Assembly (NCBI RefSeq): GCF_001598555.1
Contig: NZ_BCZE01000001.1
Coordinates: 293,525 to 357,524 of the forward strand
Length of the DNA stretch: 64,000 nucleotides
Direction: 5' to 3'
Source of the DNA: Novosphingobium rosa NBRC 15208
GTDB lineage: Bacteria; Pseudomonadota; Alphaproteobacteria; Sphingomonadales; Sphingomonadaceae
A program made the position numbers and the translations under genes. This document shows, in pieces, positions 53,968-62,753 of this stretch (its first letter is position 1; every line of letters starts with the position of its first letter). The notes below the pieces were generated by a model. It made no database searches. It was not told the DNA's origin and saw nothing but the letters and a program-made list of their open reading frames with translations.

Positions 53968-54138
53968 TCAAGCCGTTCCGGCTGGTTCGCCTGTTTCGCG
54001 CAGTCTCGCCGGCATATCGGTCAGCTCGTCGATGGCGGCGCAACCATGGTGCAGAGCATGCCCCGCCCCGGCCTGCTCCTGGTGCATATGGATGGTGACG
54101 AGACGTCCCATGTCTTCATCAATCATCTGCTCGCTCAT
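53968..54138 (-). CDS. Small hypothetical protein, acidic
   Basis: A 56-residue frame starting at an ATG (54138) preceded by GAGGAAGAGG, one of the strongest ribosome sites in the window. The sequence is acidic with many His/Met (SEQMIDEDMGRLVTIHMHQE, then AIDELTDMPARLRETGE). No family is recognised. It is followed on the same strand by the other small gene. Confidence 0.45.
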   Translation of the reverse strand: MSEQMIDEDMGRLVTIHMHQEQAGAGHALHHGCAAIDELTDMPARLRETGEPAGTA

Positions 54139-54246
54139 AAACCTCTTCCTCAAAAGGTCGAAATATCAGCCTTCGCCATGATCCGAAGGTCCGGTTTGCT
54201 CTATGATCGACTTGGCCATCTGAATCCCGGCAAGCAAGAGTCAGCC

Positions 54247-54602
54247 TCAACTAGGGATAATTCCGGATTTTTCGTCAGGTTCCAAAAGGCTCAAAATTTT
54301 TCCCGGGGGTAAGCGATTGTCGGTGACCGGGTGGTGCGGCTCGTAGCAGGAAAGCGCCGTCACCAGCGGAATATGGGTAACCACGATCAGCGGCTGACCC
54401 GGCTTCAAACCGCCCAGTTCGGCTTTAAGCCAGTCGAGCTGCGCGGCGTCGACCCGGCCCTCGTAATTGCGGTCAGGTGTGATGCCGATCGAATCCAGCA
54501 CAAGGAAACGCACGCCCTTGTGATCGAAGCTGTAATAGGTCGGCCCGAAGCGTTCGATGAAGAAGCGCTTGCCGTAATGCGGGGCGTCCAGCGCCACGCG
54601 AA
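54247..54602 (-). pseudogene. Metallophosphoesterase remnant, both ends missing
   Basis: The frame encodes FIERFGPTYYSFDHKGVRF, YEGRVDAAQLDWLKAELGG and IVVTHIPLVTALSCYEP, typical of the middle of calcineurin-like phosphoesterases. The upstream GNHD metal motif and the downstream GHxH motif are both absent. The match fades upstream of about 54602, and a stop follows the NRLPPGKILSLLEPDE segment at 54247. It cannot be an active enzyme. Confidence 0.7.
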
Positions 54603-54668
54603 CCGGAAACGGCGGCCCCCAAAACGGCGCCCCCGCCACCCGCGCCGCGTCGCTCAAGCAAGGGGCCC

Positions 54669-54950
54669 GACAGTTGGGAGGGCCGCGTTCTGGCCCGGCT
54701 GAACGCCCATCGCCGCTCTCCGCGTGAAGCCCAATTTCGCCGCTTGCAGGATGTGCCATGGGTCCGCTTCGTGATGGACCGGCAAGGCAGGGTGCTCTCA
54801 GCCCGGCTGGAACGCTCCCCGGGCTTCGCGGATCTGGACCGCGAGGCGGAGCAACTGCCCAGGCGCGCCCGGCCCCTGCCCAAACCGCCTGAGGACCGGC
54901 CGGGAGAGACGCTGGAACTCGTCTTTCCGGTGCAATTTTTCCTGCAATGA
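54669..54950 (+). pseudogene. TonB C-terminal domain remnant
   Basis: The frame gives DSWEGRVLARLNAHRRSPRE, FVMDRQGRVLSARLERS, GFADLDREAE and ends LELVFPVQFFLQ. This is an almost complete TonB C-terminal (energy transducer) domain. The membrane anchor and proline-rich linker are missing; upstream the frame runs into unrelated sequence near the metallophosphoesterase remnant, and no start codon with a ribosome site is seen. Confidence 0.7.
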
Positions 54951-55035
54951 GGCGGCGATAGGCCTGCAGGCCCGGACTGCTGCGTCGGGAAACAAAGGAC
55001 GATTTTCGTCGAGAAGGCAACGACTTTGAGATTAA

Positions 55036-55086
55036 ATTCAGTGCTTAGGTAAAAATATCCAGAGGGTTGAATTCAGAATTAGGTAA
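55036..55086. promoter_or_regulatory. Direct repeats upstream of the two-partner secretion operon
   Basis: ATTCAG-N3-TTAGGTAA (55036-55052) and ATTCAG-N2-TTAGGTAA (55071-55086) are two near-identical elements 35 bp apart in an AT-rich 223-bp gap before tpsB. Same-face repeats of this kind often bind response regulators. Nothing else is recognised in 54951-55173. Confidence 0.5.
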
Positions 55087-55173
55087 TACCTGCAAAGTAG
55101 GGGAAGCGTTGAAAGCGGTCCTCTCATTGTTGCACCGCCGACACGAATTTTTTATATTGGGGGCATCGATACA

Positions 55174-56919
55174 ATGAAGACATGTCAAACGCGCGGTCCG
55201 CGCGCCAGATGGCGTGTGTCCGCTCTCTTCGCGGCTGCATGTCTTTCGGCATCCCCGGCCCTCGCCCAGACGGCGCCTCCGGCCAGCCGCGTGGCCCCTG
55301 AAAGTCTGGCGCCCTTGAAGCAGGATGAAACGGGCGCCATCGCCCTGCCCGAACGCGCCACGGCCGATGCGCCGCCGGGCGCGGATCGCCTGAACGTGAC
55401 CTTGCATCAGGTGCTCGTGGAAGGCGGTCGCCCGGATTTCGCCGAAATCACCGGGCAGCTGACCGCCGAACTGGCCGGACATAAGGTGAAAGTGTCCGAT
55501 ATTTACGCCGCCGCCGGCCGGATCGAGGCAGCCTATGCCCGCGCCGGCTACGTTCTCACCCGGGTGACCTTGCCGCCGCAGCGCATTGTCGATGGCGGGG
55601 ATGTGCGGTTCCTGATCGTCGACGGCTATATTGAGGATGTCGATGTCGGCGGCGTTCCGGCCCGCGTGCGCACGGCAGTCCGCAAGCGGGTGGCCGGGCT
55701 GGTCGGAGCCAGGGGCCTGACTTTGGCGCAGATCGAGCGGCGCGTGCTGCTCGCGGGCGACGTGCCGGGGGTGCAACTGCGCACCACCCTGATCCGCGGC
55801 AGCGCGGTGGGCGCCACCCGCCTGATCCTTGAAGCCAAATATCGCCCGGTCTCGGCCTCGCTGAGCCTCGAAAACGATCTTGGCTATGCCTATGAAAATC
55901 AGGCGCTCTCCGTTCAGGTCGCGCTCAATTCGGTGCTGGGGCTGGGCGAACAGCTCTATGTTCAGGCAACGACCGGCCCGGATATCGGCACGCTTTTCCG
56001 GGGCGATCCCCGTCGCCGCGTGCTGGGCGCGGGCGCCATCTTCGCGCTGGGCGACAATGGGCTGACCTTCAACCCCGAATATACGGTGGTCGACACCAAT
56101 CCGCGCGTGCCGCAGGGCGGCGTTCAGGTCACCGGCCATTTCGAGCGCCTGTCCTTCCGGGCGGCCTATCCCCTGATCCGCACGCGGCGGGAAAGGCTGG
56201 GCCTGTCGGCCAGCTTCGATCTGCTTGCCGAGACCGAGGAAGCCAGGGCTTTCGGCCTCACGCTCAACCATGACCGGCTGCGCATGGCCAACATTGGCCT
56301 CAACTGGTCGCGATCGCTGGCCGCCAGCACGGTGATCGCCACCGATGCGCAGTTCACGCAAGGCATCGCCGGACTGGGCGCACGCAAGCTGAGCGATGTC
56401 ATCGCCACCAACGTCCCCTTCACGCGGCAGGGGGCCAAGCCTGATTTCAGCAAGCTGGGCGGCCACTGGCGCAGCGACACGCAATTGGGCGAGGGTTTCA
56501 GCCTGACCACCATCGCGCGCGGGCAGGCCTCGCTTTCAGGCGTGCTGCCCGCCCCGGCCCAGTTCTCGCTGGACGGCAGCGATGCGCTCTCCAGCTTCTC
56601 GCAAGGCTCGGTCAACGCCGACAGCGGCGTGACGGGCCGCGCCGAGTTGGCGCGGGCCATGCCTTATGGGCGGCAGAACCGCAGCCTGATCACCCCCTAT
56701 GCCTTTGGCGCGGTGGGCTATGGCCATGTCAGCAACCCGACGGCGCTGGAGGCGGAGAACATCAACACATGGGCCTTTGGCGGCGGCCTGCGGGCGCTGG
56801 TGGCGGCCTATGACACCGGCCTGACCGGCTTCACCATGATCGAAGTCAGCCATGGCCACAGCACGACGCTGCCGCAGAACCCCACGCGGGTCTCGTTCAG
56901 CTTCACGGTTCGTTATTAA
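55174..56919 (+). CDS. TpsB outer-membrane transporter (ShlB/FhaC/HecB family)
   Basis: A 581-residue Omp85-superfamily channel of two-partner secretion. Leader (VSALFAAACLSASPALA), then POTRA domains (about 65-200; LHQVLVEGGRPDFAEITGQL, AAYARAGYVLTRVTLPPQRI and VRFLIVDGYIEDVDV), then the barrel (LSLENDLGYAYENQALSVQV ... NLGLNWSRSLA) ending with a Phe/Tyr C-terminal strand (VSFSFTVRY). It precedes tpsA by 11 bp on the same strand, the usual order. Its role is to export the TpsA protein. Confidence 0.92.
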   Translation: MKTCQTRGPRARWRVSALFAAACLSASPALAQTAPPASRVAPESLAPLKQDETGAIALPERATADAPPGADRLNVTLHQVLVEGGRPDFAEITGQLTAELAGHKVKVSDIYAAAGRIEAAYARAGYVLTRVTLPPQRIVDGGDVRFLIVDGYIEDVDVGGVPARVRTAVRKRVAGLVGARGLTLAQIERRVLLAGDVPGVQLRTTLIRGSAVGATRLILEAKYRPVSASLSLENDLGYAYENQALSVQVALNSVLGLGEQLYVQATTGPDIGTLFRGDPRRRVLGAGAIFALGDNGLTFNPEYTVVDTNPRVPQGGVQVTGHFERLSFRAAYPLIRTRRERLGLSASFDLLAETEEARAFGLTLNHDRLRMANIGLNWSRSLAASTVIATDAQFTQGIAGLGARKLSDVIATNVPFTRQGAKPDFSKLGGHWRSDTQLGEGFSLTTIARGQASLSGVLPAPAQFSLDGSDALSSFSQGSVNADSGVTGRAELARAMPYGRQNRSLITPYAFGAVGYGHVSNPTALEAENINTWAFGGGLRALVAAYDTGLTGFTMIEVSHGHSTTLPQNPTRVSFSFTVRY

Positions 56920-56930
56920 GGGGGCGGCAG

Positions 56931-59900
56931 ATGCAACATTTCAAACAGCTCACACTCGCCGCAAGCACCAGCGCGCTGGCCCTGCTGACCGCCATGACGG
57001 CCAGCCCGGCATGGGCGCAGGCGCCGCTTCCTGTTGGCGGCGCGGTCGCTTCAGGGCAGGCGCAGATCGGCGCGCCCAGCGGTGGCAACCTGTCGATCAA
57101 CCAGTCCAGTGCCCAGGCCATCATCAACTGGCAGAGCTTCGATGTCGCCGCCGGGCATGGCGTGACCTTCAACCAGCCTGACGCGGGCAGCGCCACGCTC
57201 AACCGCGTGACGGGCAACACCGCCTCGACCATCGCGGGCCAGATCAGCGCCAATGGCAGCGTCTATCTCATCAACCCCAATGGCATCCAGATCACCAAAT
57301 CGGGCGTGGTCAATGTCGGGCGCGGCTTCGTCGCCTCCACACTGGACATTGCGGACGCCGATTTTCTGGCGGGCAAGGGCGCCTTTGGCGGCACGGGCGG
57401 CGCCATCGGCAATGCCGGCACGATCACCACCAAGACCGGCGGCTATGTCGGCCTGCTGGGCGGCAGCGTCAGCAACACGGGCCTGATCCTGGCCCCCGCC
57501 GGGCAGGTGGTGATCGGCGCGGGCACCACCGCCACGCTCGACCTCAATGGCGACAGCTTCCTGCAGGTGGCCCTGCCCACCGACGCCGCATTGACCGCCA
57601 ATGGCGCGGCAGCGGCGCTGACGGGCGCTCAGGCGCGCGATGCGGTGCGCAACATCGTCAACCTGCCGGGCAGCATCAATGCCCGCAATGTCTCGGGCGA
57701 GAGCGGCAATGTGCTGTTGAGCGGCACGATCAATGTCGACAGCGCCAGCGGCGATGCGGGCCACATCATGGTGCTGGGCCATGCGGTGACCGCCAATGGC
57801 ACGCTGACCGCTCGCGCCCTGGGAGCGACTGGCAAGGGTGGTTTGGTCGAGACCTCCGGCAACACCGTCGATTTCACCGGCATCCATGTCGACACCAGCG
57901 CGGCACATGGCAGCACGGGCACATGGCTGATCGACCCTGCCGATGTTACAATTGATGCAACGACCGCCAGCGACATCTCCAACAATCTGGCCAACAACAA
58001 TGTTTTTCTGCAAACAGCAGCGAATTCTGTAAGCGGCGGCGGAGTCTCGAGCGCTCCCCCTATCTCAGTTGGCCCCGGCGACATCTACGTCAACAGCGCG
58101 ATCACCTGGAGTTCGAACAACAGCCTGACGCTCAGCGCCTTTCACAGCATCATCTTCAACGCACCTGTCACCGCTTCCGGCAATGGCGGGTTGAACCTGA
58201 CCACCAACAACAACGCTGACGGCACCAGCAGCGGCGGCATGCTGACCTTCAACAGCGGCGGCCGGGTCCAACTGCTGGGCAGCAATGCCTCGCTGTCGAT
58301 CAACAGCACCACCTATACGCTGATCCACAGCGTGGCCGATCTGCTCAACATCAACACCAATCTGGCGGGCAATTACGCCCTGGCCCAGCCCATCGACATG
58401 GGCGGCACCACCTACACGCAAAGCCCCATCGCGCCCTGGATCAACGGGCCGGATGTCTTCTCCGGCAATTTCAACGGGCTGAACAACACGATCAAAAATC
58501 TGACGATCGTTGTCTCCAACCCCGCCGAAACCAGCATCGGCCTGTTTGGCGCCATCGGCACGCAGATGGGCTACAACACCGCCGGAACAGTCTCCAATCT
58601 TGGGCTCTATGGCGGCAGCGTCATCAACAACCAGGTCAGCAACGTCTTTCTTGGGACGCTGGCGGGGGCCAATTCCGGAACGATCTCCAACGTCTGGTCT
58701 TCCGCCAGCGTGTCCAGCAACCAGTTCGGTGCCGAAATCGGCGGGCTGGTCGGCTACAATTGGGGAACGATCACCAATTCCTACGCCAGCGGTTCAGTCA
58801 CCGGAACCGGACTGCTGTCATGGACAGGCGGTCTGGTGGGCTACAATGACGGCTATTCCGCGTCCTATGGCCGCACAGCCACGGATCAGCCCGGGATCAT
58901 CACCAACTCCTATGCCACCGGCGCGGTGCATGGCGGGTCTGGCACGGGCGGAACCGCCAATGGCGGCGGATCGGGCAGCGACACCGGCGGTCTGGTCGGC
59001 GGCAATTATGGCATGATTGCCAATGTCTATTCCAGCGGCACGGTCACCGCCACGCCCGGCACCTACATCGATGGCCTTGTCGGTGAGAACGATACCCGCA
59101 GCAATGGCGGCATCGCCTCCGTCACCAACGGCTATTGGGATTCGACGACCACCCATATCGGCACGGTGAGCACCGGCGCCGGAACGCCGCTGACCACAGC
59201 CCAGCTGCAGAACGGCAGCCTTCCCAGCGGCCTGTCCTCGGCCTTTTGGCAGGCCGGCAGCGGGGCCTATCCGGTGCTGCTGCAATCGGCGATCCCGCTG
59301 ATCACGCTCACCTATTCGGTGAGCAACACCGCAGGCACCTATGGCACGCTGGCCAGTCTGGGGCTGGCCACCCTGTCGGGCACTCCGGCCAATGTCAGCG
59401 GTGTGGTCAGCCTCTACAGCACCAACAGCAACGGCGTGCTTTCGGGTCTGATCAATCTTTCGGCCACGCTGGCGGCGGGCACCTATTATCAGGGCGTTTC
59501 GGCGCTTGCCGGTTCGGCCGCGGGCAATTACGCCATCGCCGGCGCGGGCAACCTCATCGGCACGCTCACGATCAGCCCGCTGGCCGTACTGCTGGCGGGC
59601 ACGCAGGTCTACAACGCTTCGCGCACGGTCAATGGCAGCTCCCTGAGCGTCGCCAATCTGATTCAGGGCGACACTGTGACGGTCGGCGGCAGCGCCATCA
59701 ATGGCGTGGCCAGCCCCAATGTCGGCACGAACCAGAGCCTCTCCTCGCTCTCCGGGCTGACGCTCAGCAACGCCAATTACACGCTGGCGGGCGGTTCGGG
59801 CGTGCTGACGATCACCCCCGCATCGCTGACCGTCACCGGCGCCAAAACCTATGATGGCACGAACAGCTTCGCCTCCGGCTCGCTGACGGCGTCGGGTGGC

Positions 59901-62654
59901 GTCGGGGGAGAGGTGGTCACCATCGTCTCGGGCACGGGTTCGGCAGGCTCGCAGAATGTCGGCACGACGATGGGCGGCCTCAACGGTCTGGGCATTGCGG
60001 TCAGCGGCGGTCAGGGGCTGGCGTCCAACTACGCCCTCCCCGGCAGCGGCCTCCTCACCATCACCCCGGCCAGCCTCACCATCACGCCGCTGGCCCAAAG
60101 CGTCACCTATGGCGCGGCTTCCACGCTGAACAACGCGCAGAATGTCGGCTATAGCCAGAGCGGACTGGTCAATGGCGATGCGATCACCGGCCTGACCCTT
60201 GCCACCACAGGCACTGGCGCCGCCAGTGGCACCACCGGATCGACGGGGGTGGGCAGCTATGCGATCAACGCCTCGAACGCCACCGGCAACGGCCTTGGCA
60301 ATTACACGATCAGCTATGGCCCGGCTGCCTTGCTGACGGTCAACCCGGCGCTTCTTACCTATTCGGTTGCCAATGCCCAATCGACCTTCGGCACCCAGGC
60401 CACGCCCGGCGGGATCACGCTCAATGGCGTAACGGCTGGGGATCTGGCCAATGTCAGCGGCACGCTGGGCATCTTCGGCGGCGGCACCCCGGTGACGCTG
60501 AGCACGATCACCCCGGCAGGCACCTACAGCCAGCTGGTGACCGGGCTGACCGGCAGCGCGGCAGGCAACTACATCCTCGCCACCAGCGGGAACGCGCCGG
60601 GCACGCTGACCGTCAACAAGCTGGCGCTGACCGGCACGATTGCCGCGGGCGCTTCGACCTATGGCGATCTGCTGACGGCAGGCAATGTCACCTTCACCAA
60701 TCTGGTTGCAGGTGCAGGGCAGGTGACAGGCACGGTCTCCATTGCGACCAGCGGCAACACCAGCACCAGCGGACATCTGAAGGCAGGTGCCTACAGCGGC
60801 ATTCAAAGCCTTGTCTCGATCAGCGGGGCGGATGCCGCCAATTACAGCTTTGCGGGGATGACGGGCGACTACACCGTCAGCCAGCTGGCGCTGACAGGCT
60901 CGATTGCGTCCGGCGTCTCGACCTATGGTTCGGCGCTGACGCCCGGCGCGGTCAGCTTCGGCAATCTGGTGGCCGGTGACGCTGTGGCGGCGGGAGCCGT
61001 GACCATCGCGACCAGCGGCAACACCAGCAGCAGTGGCCATCTGAAAGCCGGCAGCTACAGCGGCATCCAGAGCATGTCCTCGGTCAGTGGCGCGGATGCG
61101 GGCAACTACAGCTTTGCGGGGCTGACCGGTGATTACACCGTCAACCAGCTGGCGCTGAGCGGCTCGATTGCGCCCGGCGCCTCGACCTATGGTTCGGCGC
61201 TGACGCCCGGCGCGGTCAGCTTCGGCAATGCGATTGCCGGGGATCAGCTGACCCCGGGGGCTGTGACGCTGGCAACCACTGGCAACACCAGCAGCAGCGG
61301 CCACCTGAAAGCCGGGAGCTACAGCGGCATCCAGAGCATGTCCTCGATCGGCGGAGCGGATGCGGGCAACTACAGCTTTGCGGGGCTGACCGGCGATTAC
61401 ACCGTCAACCAGCTGGCGCTGAACGGCTCGATTGCGCCCGGCGTCTCGACCTATGGTTCGGCGCTGACGCCGGGTGCGGCCAGCTTCAACAATGTGCTGG
61501 CAGGCGACGTGGTCGCGCCGGGCGGGGTCACCGTCGCAACAACCGGCAACCTCAGCGGCAGCGGTCATCTCAAGGCGGGCAGCTACACCGGCATCGAGAG
61601 CGTTTCGACCATCGGCGGAGCAGATGCGGCCAATTACAGCTTTGCCGGTTTGACAGGCGATTACACCGTCAACCAGCTGACCCTGACCGGCACGCTGGCG
61701 AACGCTTCGTCGACGTATGGCGCGGCCCTGACTCCGGGCACGGTCAGCTTCGCCAATCTGGTGGCGGGCGATGCGGTGACCCCGGGCGCGGTGACCATCA
61801 CCACCACGGGCAATCTGAGCGGCAGCGGGCATCTGAACGCCGGGAGCTACGCCGGCATCCAGAGCGTCTCGACCATGGGCGGCGCGGATGCGGGCAATTA
61901 CAACTTCGCAGGATTGTCAGGCAATTACACGGTCAGTCGTGCCGCGCTCAACATCTCGGCCAACAGCGGGCAGTCCATGGTCTATGGCGCGAGCATGCCG
62001 GTGTTGCTCTACACGCAAACCGGCCTCGTCAGTGGAGACAGCCTTAGCGGAGCGCTGGCGACCGGCGCCGTTCAGGGTTCCAATGTCGGCAGCTATGCTA
62101 TCGGGCAAGGCAGTCTTACCGCGGGCAGCAACTATACCGTGACCTACACCGGGGCGAATTTTGCCGTGACGCCCGCGACGCTGACCTATGTCGCCGATCC
62201 GGCCACGCGCTTCGCCAACACCGCCAATCCGGTCTTTTCGGGCAGCGTGACGGGCTTCCTGCTGAAGGATACGCTGGCCAGCGCCACGACCGGCACGCTG
62301 AGCTTCACCAGCAGCGCCACGCCGCAATCGGCGCCCGGGCTCTACGGCATCGCGGGGTCCGGCCTGAGCGCGGGCAATTATGTGTTCGTGCAGGCGCCCG
62401 CCAATGCCGTCGCGCTGACGGTCAATCCGGCCACGAGCGATGCGGCATCGCGCACGGTCAGCCAGAACACGGTCGCCAGCAATGCCCAAAGCAGCGTCAA
62501 TGATGTGCGGGCAGCTTCGTCGAGCAATGATGTCGATCCGGCCGAGATTATCAATCAGACGGGCTCATCCGATCTGACCGGAACGGGCGCGCCGCCCAAG
62601 GGGCTTTGTGTGTCCTATGGCCCGGGCAAGCCGAAGGTCTGCATATCGCACTGA
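56931..62654 (+). CDS. TpsA exoprotein: haemagglutinin-type TPS domain with MBG/YDG repeats
   Basis: A 1907-residue surface or secreted beta-helical protein. Leader (LTLAASTSALALLTAMTAS), then the TPS secretion domain (about 35-260; INQSSAQAIINWQSFDVAAG, VYLINPNGIQITKSGVVNVG, GFVASTLDIADADFLAG). A GLUG-rich stretch (about 580-740; GGLVGYNWGTITNSYASGSV) follows, then MBG/YDG-type domains (about 790-1230; LTVTGAKTYDGTNSF). Five exact-length 88-residue repeats occupy about 1231-1670, then further MBG modules and a C-terminal region ending in a Cys pair (LCVSYGPGKPKVCIS) that may form a disulfide loop. Such proteins serve as adhesins or biofilm factors; the function here is not known. Confidence 0.9.
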   Translation: MQHFKQLTLAASTSALALLTAMTASPAWAQAPLPVGGAVASGQAQIGAPSGGNLSINQSSAQAIINWQSFDVAAGHGVTFNQPDAGSATLNRVTGNTASTIAGQISANGSVYLINPNGIQITKSGVVNVGRGFVASTLDIADADFLAGKGAFGGTGGAIGNAGTITTKTGGYVGLLGGSVSNTGLILAPAGQVVIGAGTTATLDLNGDSFLQVALPTDAALTANGAAAALTGAQARDAVRNIVNLPGSINARNVSGESGNVLLSGTINVDSASGDAGHIMVLGHAVTANGTLTARALGATGKGGLVETSGNTVDFTGIHVDTSAAHGSTGTWLIDPADVTIDATTASDISNNLANNNVFLQTAANSVSGGGVSSAPPISVGPGDIYVNSAITWSSNNSLTLSAFHSIIFNAPVTASGNGGLNLTTNNNADGTSSGGMLTFNSGGRVQLLGSNASLSINSTTYTLIHSVADLLNINTNLAGNYALAQPIDMGGTTYTQSPIAPWINGPDVFSGNFNGLNNTIKNLTIVVSNPAETSIGLFGAIGTQMGYNTAGTVSNLGLYGGSVINNQVSNVFLGTLAGANSGTISNVWSSASVSSNQFGAEIGGLVGYNWGTITNSYASGSVTGTGLLSWTGGLVGYNDGYSASYGRTATDQPGIITNSYATGAVHGGSGTGGTANGGGSGSDTGGLVGGNYGMIANVYSSGTVTATPGTYIDGLVGENDTRSNGGIASVTNGYWDSTTTHIGTVSTGAGTPLTTAQLQNGSLPSGLSSAFWQAGSGAYPVLLQSAIPLITLTYSVSNTAGTYGTLASLGLATLSGTPANVSGVVSLYSTNSNGVLSGLINLSATLAAGTYYQGVSALAGSAAGNYAIAGAGNLIGTLTISPLAVLLAGTQVYNASRTVNGSSLSVANLIQGDTVTVGGSAINGVASPNVGTNQSLSSLSGLTLSNANYTLAGGSGVLTITPASLTVTGAKTYDGTNSFASGSLTASGGVGGEVVTIVSGTGSAGSQNVGTTMGGLNGLGIAVSGGQGLASNYALPGSGLLTITPASLTITPLAQSVTYGAASTLNNAQNVGYSQSGLVNGDAITGLTLATTGTGAASGTTGSTGVGSYAINASNATGNGLGNYTISYGPAALLTVNPALLTYSVANAQSTFGTQATPGGITLNGVTAGDLANVSGTLGIFGGGTPVTLSTITPAGTYSQLVTGLTGSAAGNYILATSGNAPGTLTVNKLALTGTIAAGASTYGDLLTAGNVTFTNLVAGAGQVTGTVSIATSGNTSTSGHLKAGAYSGIQSLVSISGADAANYSFAGMTGDYTVSQLALTGSIASGVSTYGSALTPGAVSFGNLVAGDAVAAGAVTIATSGNTSSSGHLKAGSYSGIQSMSSVSGADAGNYSFAGLTGDYTVNQLALSGSIAPGASTYGSALTPGAVSFGNAIAGDQLTPGAVTLATTGNTSSSGHLKAGSYSGIQSMSSIGGADAGNYSFAGLTGDYTVNQLALNGSIAPGVSTYGSALTPGAASFNNVLAGDVVAPGGVTVATTGNLSGSGHLKAGSYTGIESVSTIGGADAANYSFAGLTGDYTVNQLTLTGTLANASSTYGAALTPGTVSFANLVAGDAVTPGAVTITTTGNLSGSGHLNAGSYAGIQSVSTMGGADAGNYNFAGLSGNYTVSRAALNISANSGQSMVYGASMPVLLYTQTGLVSGDSLSGALATGAVQGSNVGSYAIGQGSLTAGSNYTVTYTGANFAVTPATLTYVADPATRFANTANPVFSGSVTGFLLKDTLASATTGTLSFTSSATPQSAPGLYGIAGSGLSAGNYVFVQAPANAVALTVNPATSDAASRTVSQNTVASNAQSSVNDVRAASSSNDVDPAEIINQTGSSDLTGTGAPPKGLCVSYGPGKPKVCISH
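60621..61940 (+). repeat. Five tandem 264-bp repeats inside tpsA
   Basis: Units start at 60621, 60885, 61149, 61413 and 61677, each exactly 264 bp (88 codons). Each encodes a variant of LALTGSIASGVSTYGSALTP and ends at GLTGDYTVNQ. Units 2-4 are the most alike and the outer ones diverge, as expected from unequal crossing-over from the middle. Copy number could vary between strains. Confidence 0.93.
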
Positions 62655-62661
62655 CATTGCG

Positions 62662-62695
62662 GATAGCGGCCCCGCCTTCTGGTGGGGCCGCTATC
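62662..62695. terminator. Bidirectional terminator between tpsA and the permease
   Basis: A perfect 12-bp stem (GATAGCGGCCCC / GGGGCCGCTATC) with a 10-nt loop lies just after the tpsA stop, facing the convergent permease gene. Confidence 0.82.
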
Positions 62696-62753
62696 TCTTC
62701 ATCGCCAGAGGATCAACGGCTCAGCCCTTTGCAACAAGCAATCGGCTGTCAGA

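Noticed and set aside
53884..54312. A 142-codon rightward frame over the small acidic gene
   Set aside because: No ribosome site, no domain, and it lies opposite a better-supported small gene and the phosphoesterase remnant.
54247..55020. An intact metallophosphoesterase gene of 257 codons
   Set aside because: The first 140 codons are random Arg/Pro/Ala-rich sequence opposite the TonB remnant and both metal motifs are missing.
58818..61832. A roughly 1000-codon open frame opposite tpsA
   Set aside because: It is the shadow of the low-complexity repeats on the other strand; no start signal or recognisable domain.
60621..61940. Possible CRISPR-like repeat array
   Set aside because: Units are 264 bp, in frame and protein-coding, with no short repeat/spacer alternation and no cas genes.
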